Shown here piece by piece: positions 5,043 through 5,105 of a stretch of DNA of 5,105 nt. The notes beneath the pieces are model-generated. The model did no database searches, had not been told where the DNA came from, and was given only the letters and a program-made list of their open reading frames with translations. The position numbers and the translations under genes were made by a program. The first letter of the stretch is position 1. Every line of letters starts with the position of its first letter. The stretch is from JBJENW01 sp051880395. GTDB lineage: Bacteria > Bacillota > Clostridia > Lachnospirales > Lachnospiraceae. The stretch covers positions 1 through 5,105 of the forward strand of contig JBJENW010000011.1 of the NCBI GenBank assembly GCA_051880395.1, read 5' to 3'.

Positions 5043-5105
5043 GTGCGCCTAGCGGCGCACGTTTCTAACGGGTTAAAGTCCCGAATCCGCCCGGTAGTGG
5101 GAAGG
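5043..5105 (+). mobile_element. 5' end of a group II intron (cut by window edge)
   Basis: GTGCG at 5043-5047 fits the GUGYG 5' consensus of group II introns. The first bases pair in a hairpin, GTGCGCC (5043-5049) with GGCGCAC (5054-5060), followed by a CGGG...CCCG hairpin (5069-5083) around GTTAAAGT. This order resembles domain I of bacterial group II introns, in particular my memory of group IIC members whose start reads GUGUGCC with a later GGGUGAGAGUCCCGAA. It begins 5 nt after the T-tract of a terminator, the favoured insertion place of group IIC introns. The maturase gene would lie to the right, outside the window, so class and completeness cannot be judged. Confidence 0.65.

Overview
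The window looks like an accessory island from a low-GC Firmicute, most likely a clostridial gut bacterium of the Lachnospiraceae type. This rests on the A+T-rich sequence, strong GGAGG ribosome binding sites, tight ATGA gene overlaps, and the families present (AbiE, MNT/HEPN, YkgJ, KptA). The assignment is inference. All supported genes are on the + strand.

Layout, left to right: the last codons of an unidentified gene (1-60); a broken kptA (RNA 2'-phosphotransferase) start (57-194) running directly into a decayed scrap of a helicase 3' end (194-265); an extended -10 promoter driving a minimal nucleotidyltransferase of the MntA type (337-678), whose partner HEPN toxin survives only as a 36-codon stub (665-775); a YkgJ-type cysteine-cluster protein (807-1310); a second broken kptA with an internal deletion and frameshift (1323-1632), closed by a rho-independent terminator; a 566-codon DEAD/DEAH-type helicase lacking its N-terminal motif I (1696-3396); an apparently intact type IV toxin-antitoxin pair, abiEi-abiEii (3463-4901), with a consensus promoter overlapped by a 16-bp inverted repeat; a confusing short stretch with two competing small reading frames (4894-5000); a second terminator; and, just after it, what looks like the 5' end of a group II intron (5043 onward, cut by the window edge).

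The main theme is a graveyard of defence-like and toxin-antitoxin modules with one module still whole. The kptA-helicase pair appears twice, broken differently each time. The MNT antitoxin has lost its toxin. A 26-bp sequence at the HEPN break recurs just before the final terminator, and the two terminators resemble each other, so short dispersed repeats may have served as deletion or recombination points. AbiEi/AbiEii is the only complete system by sequence. I found no CRISPR array, tRNA, rRNA or transposase.
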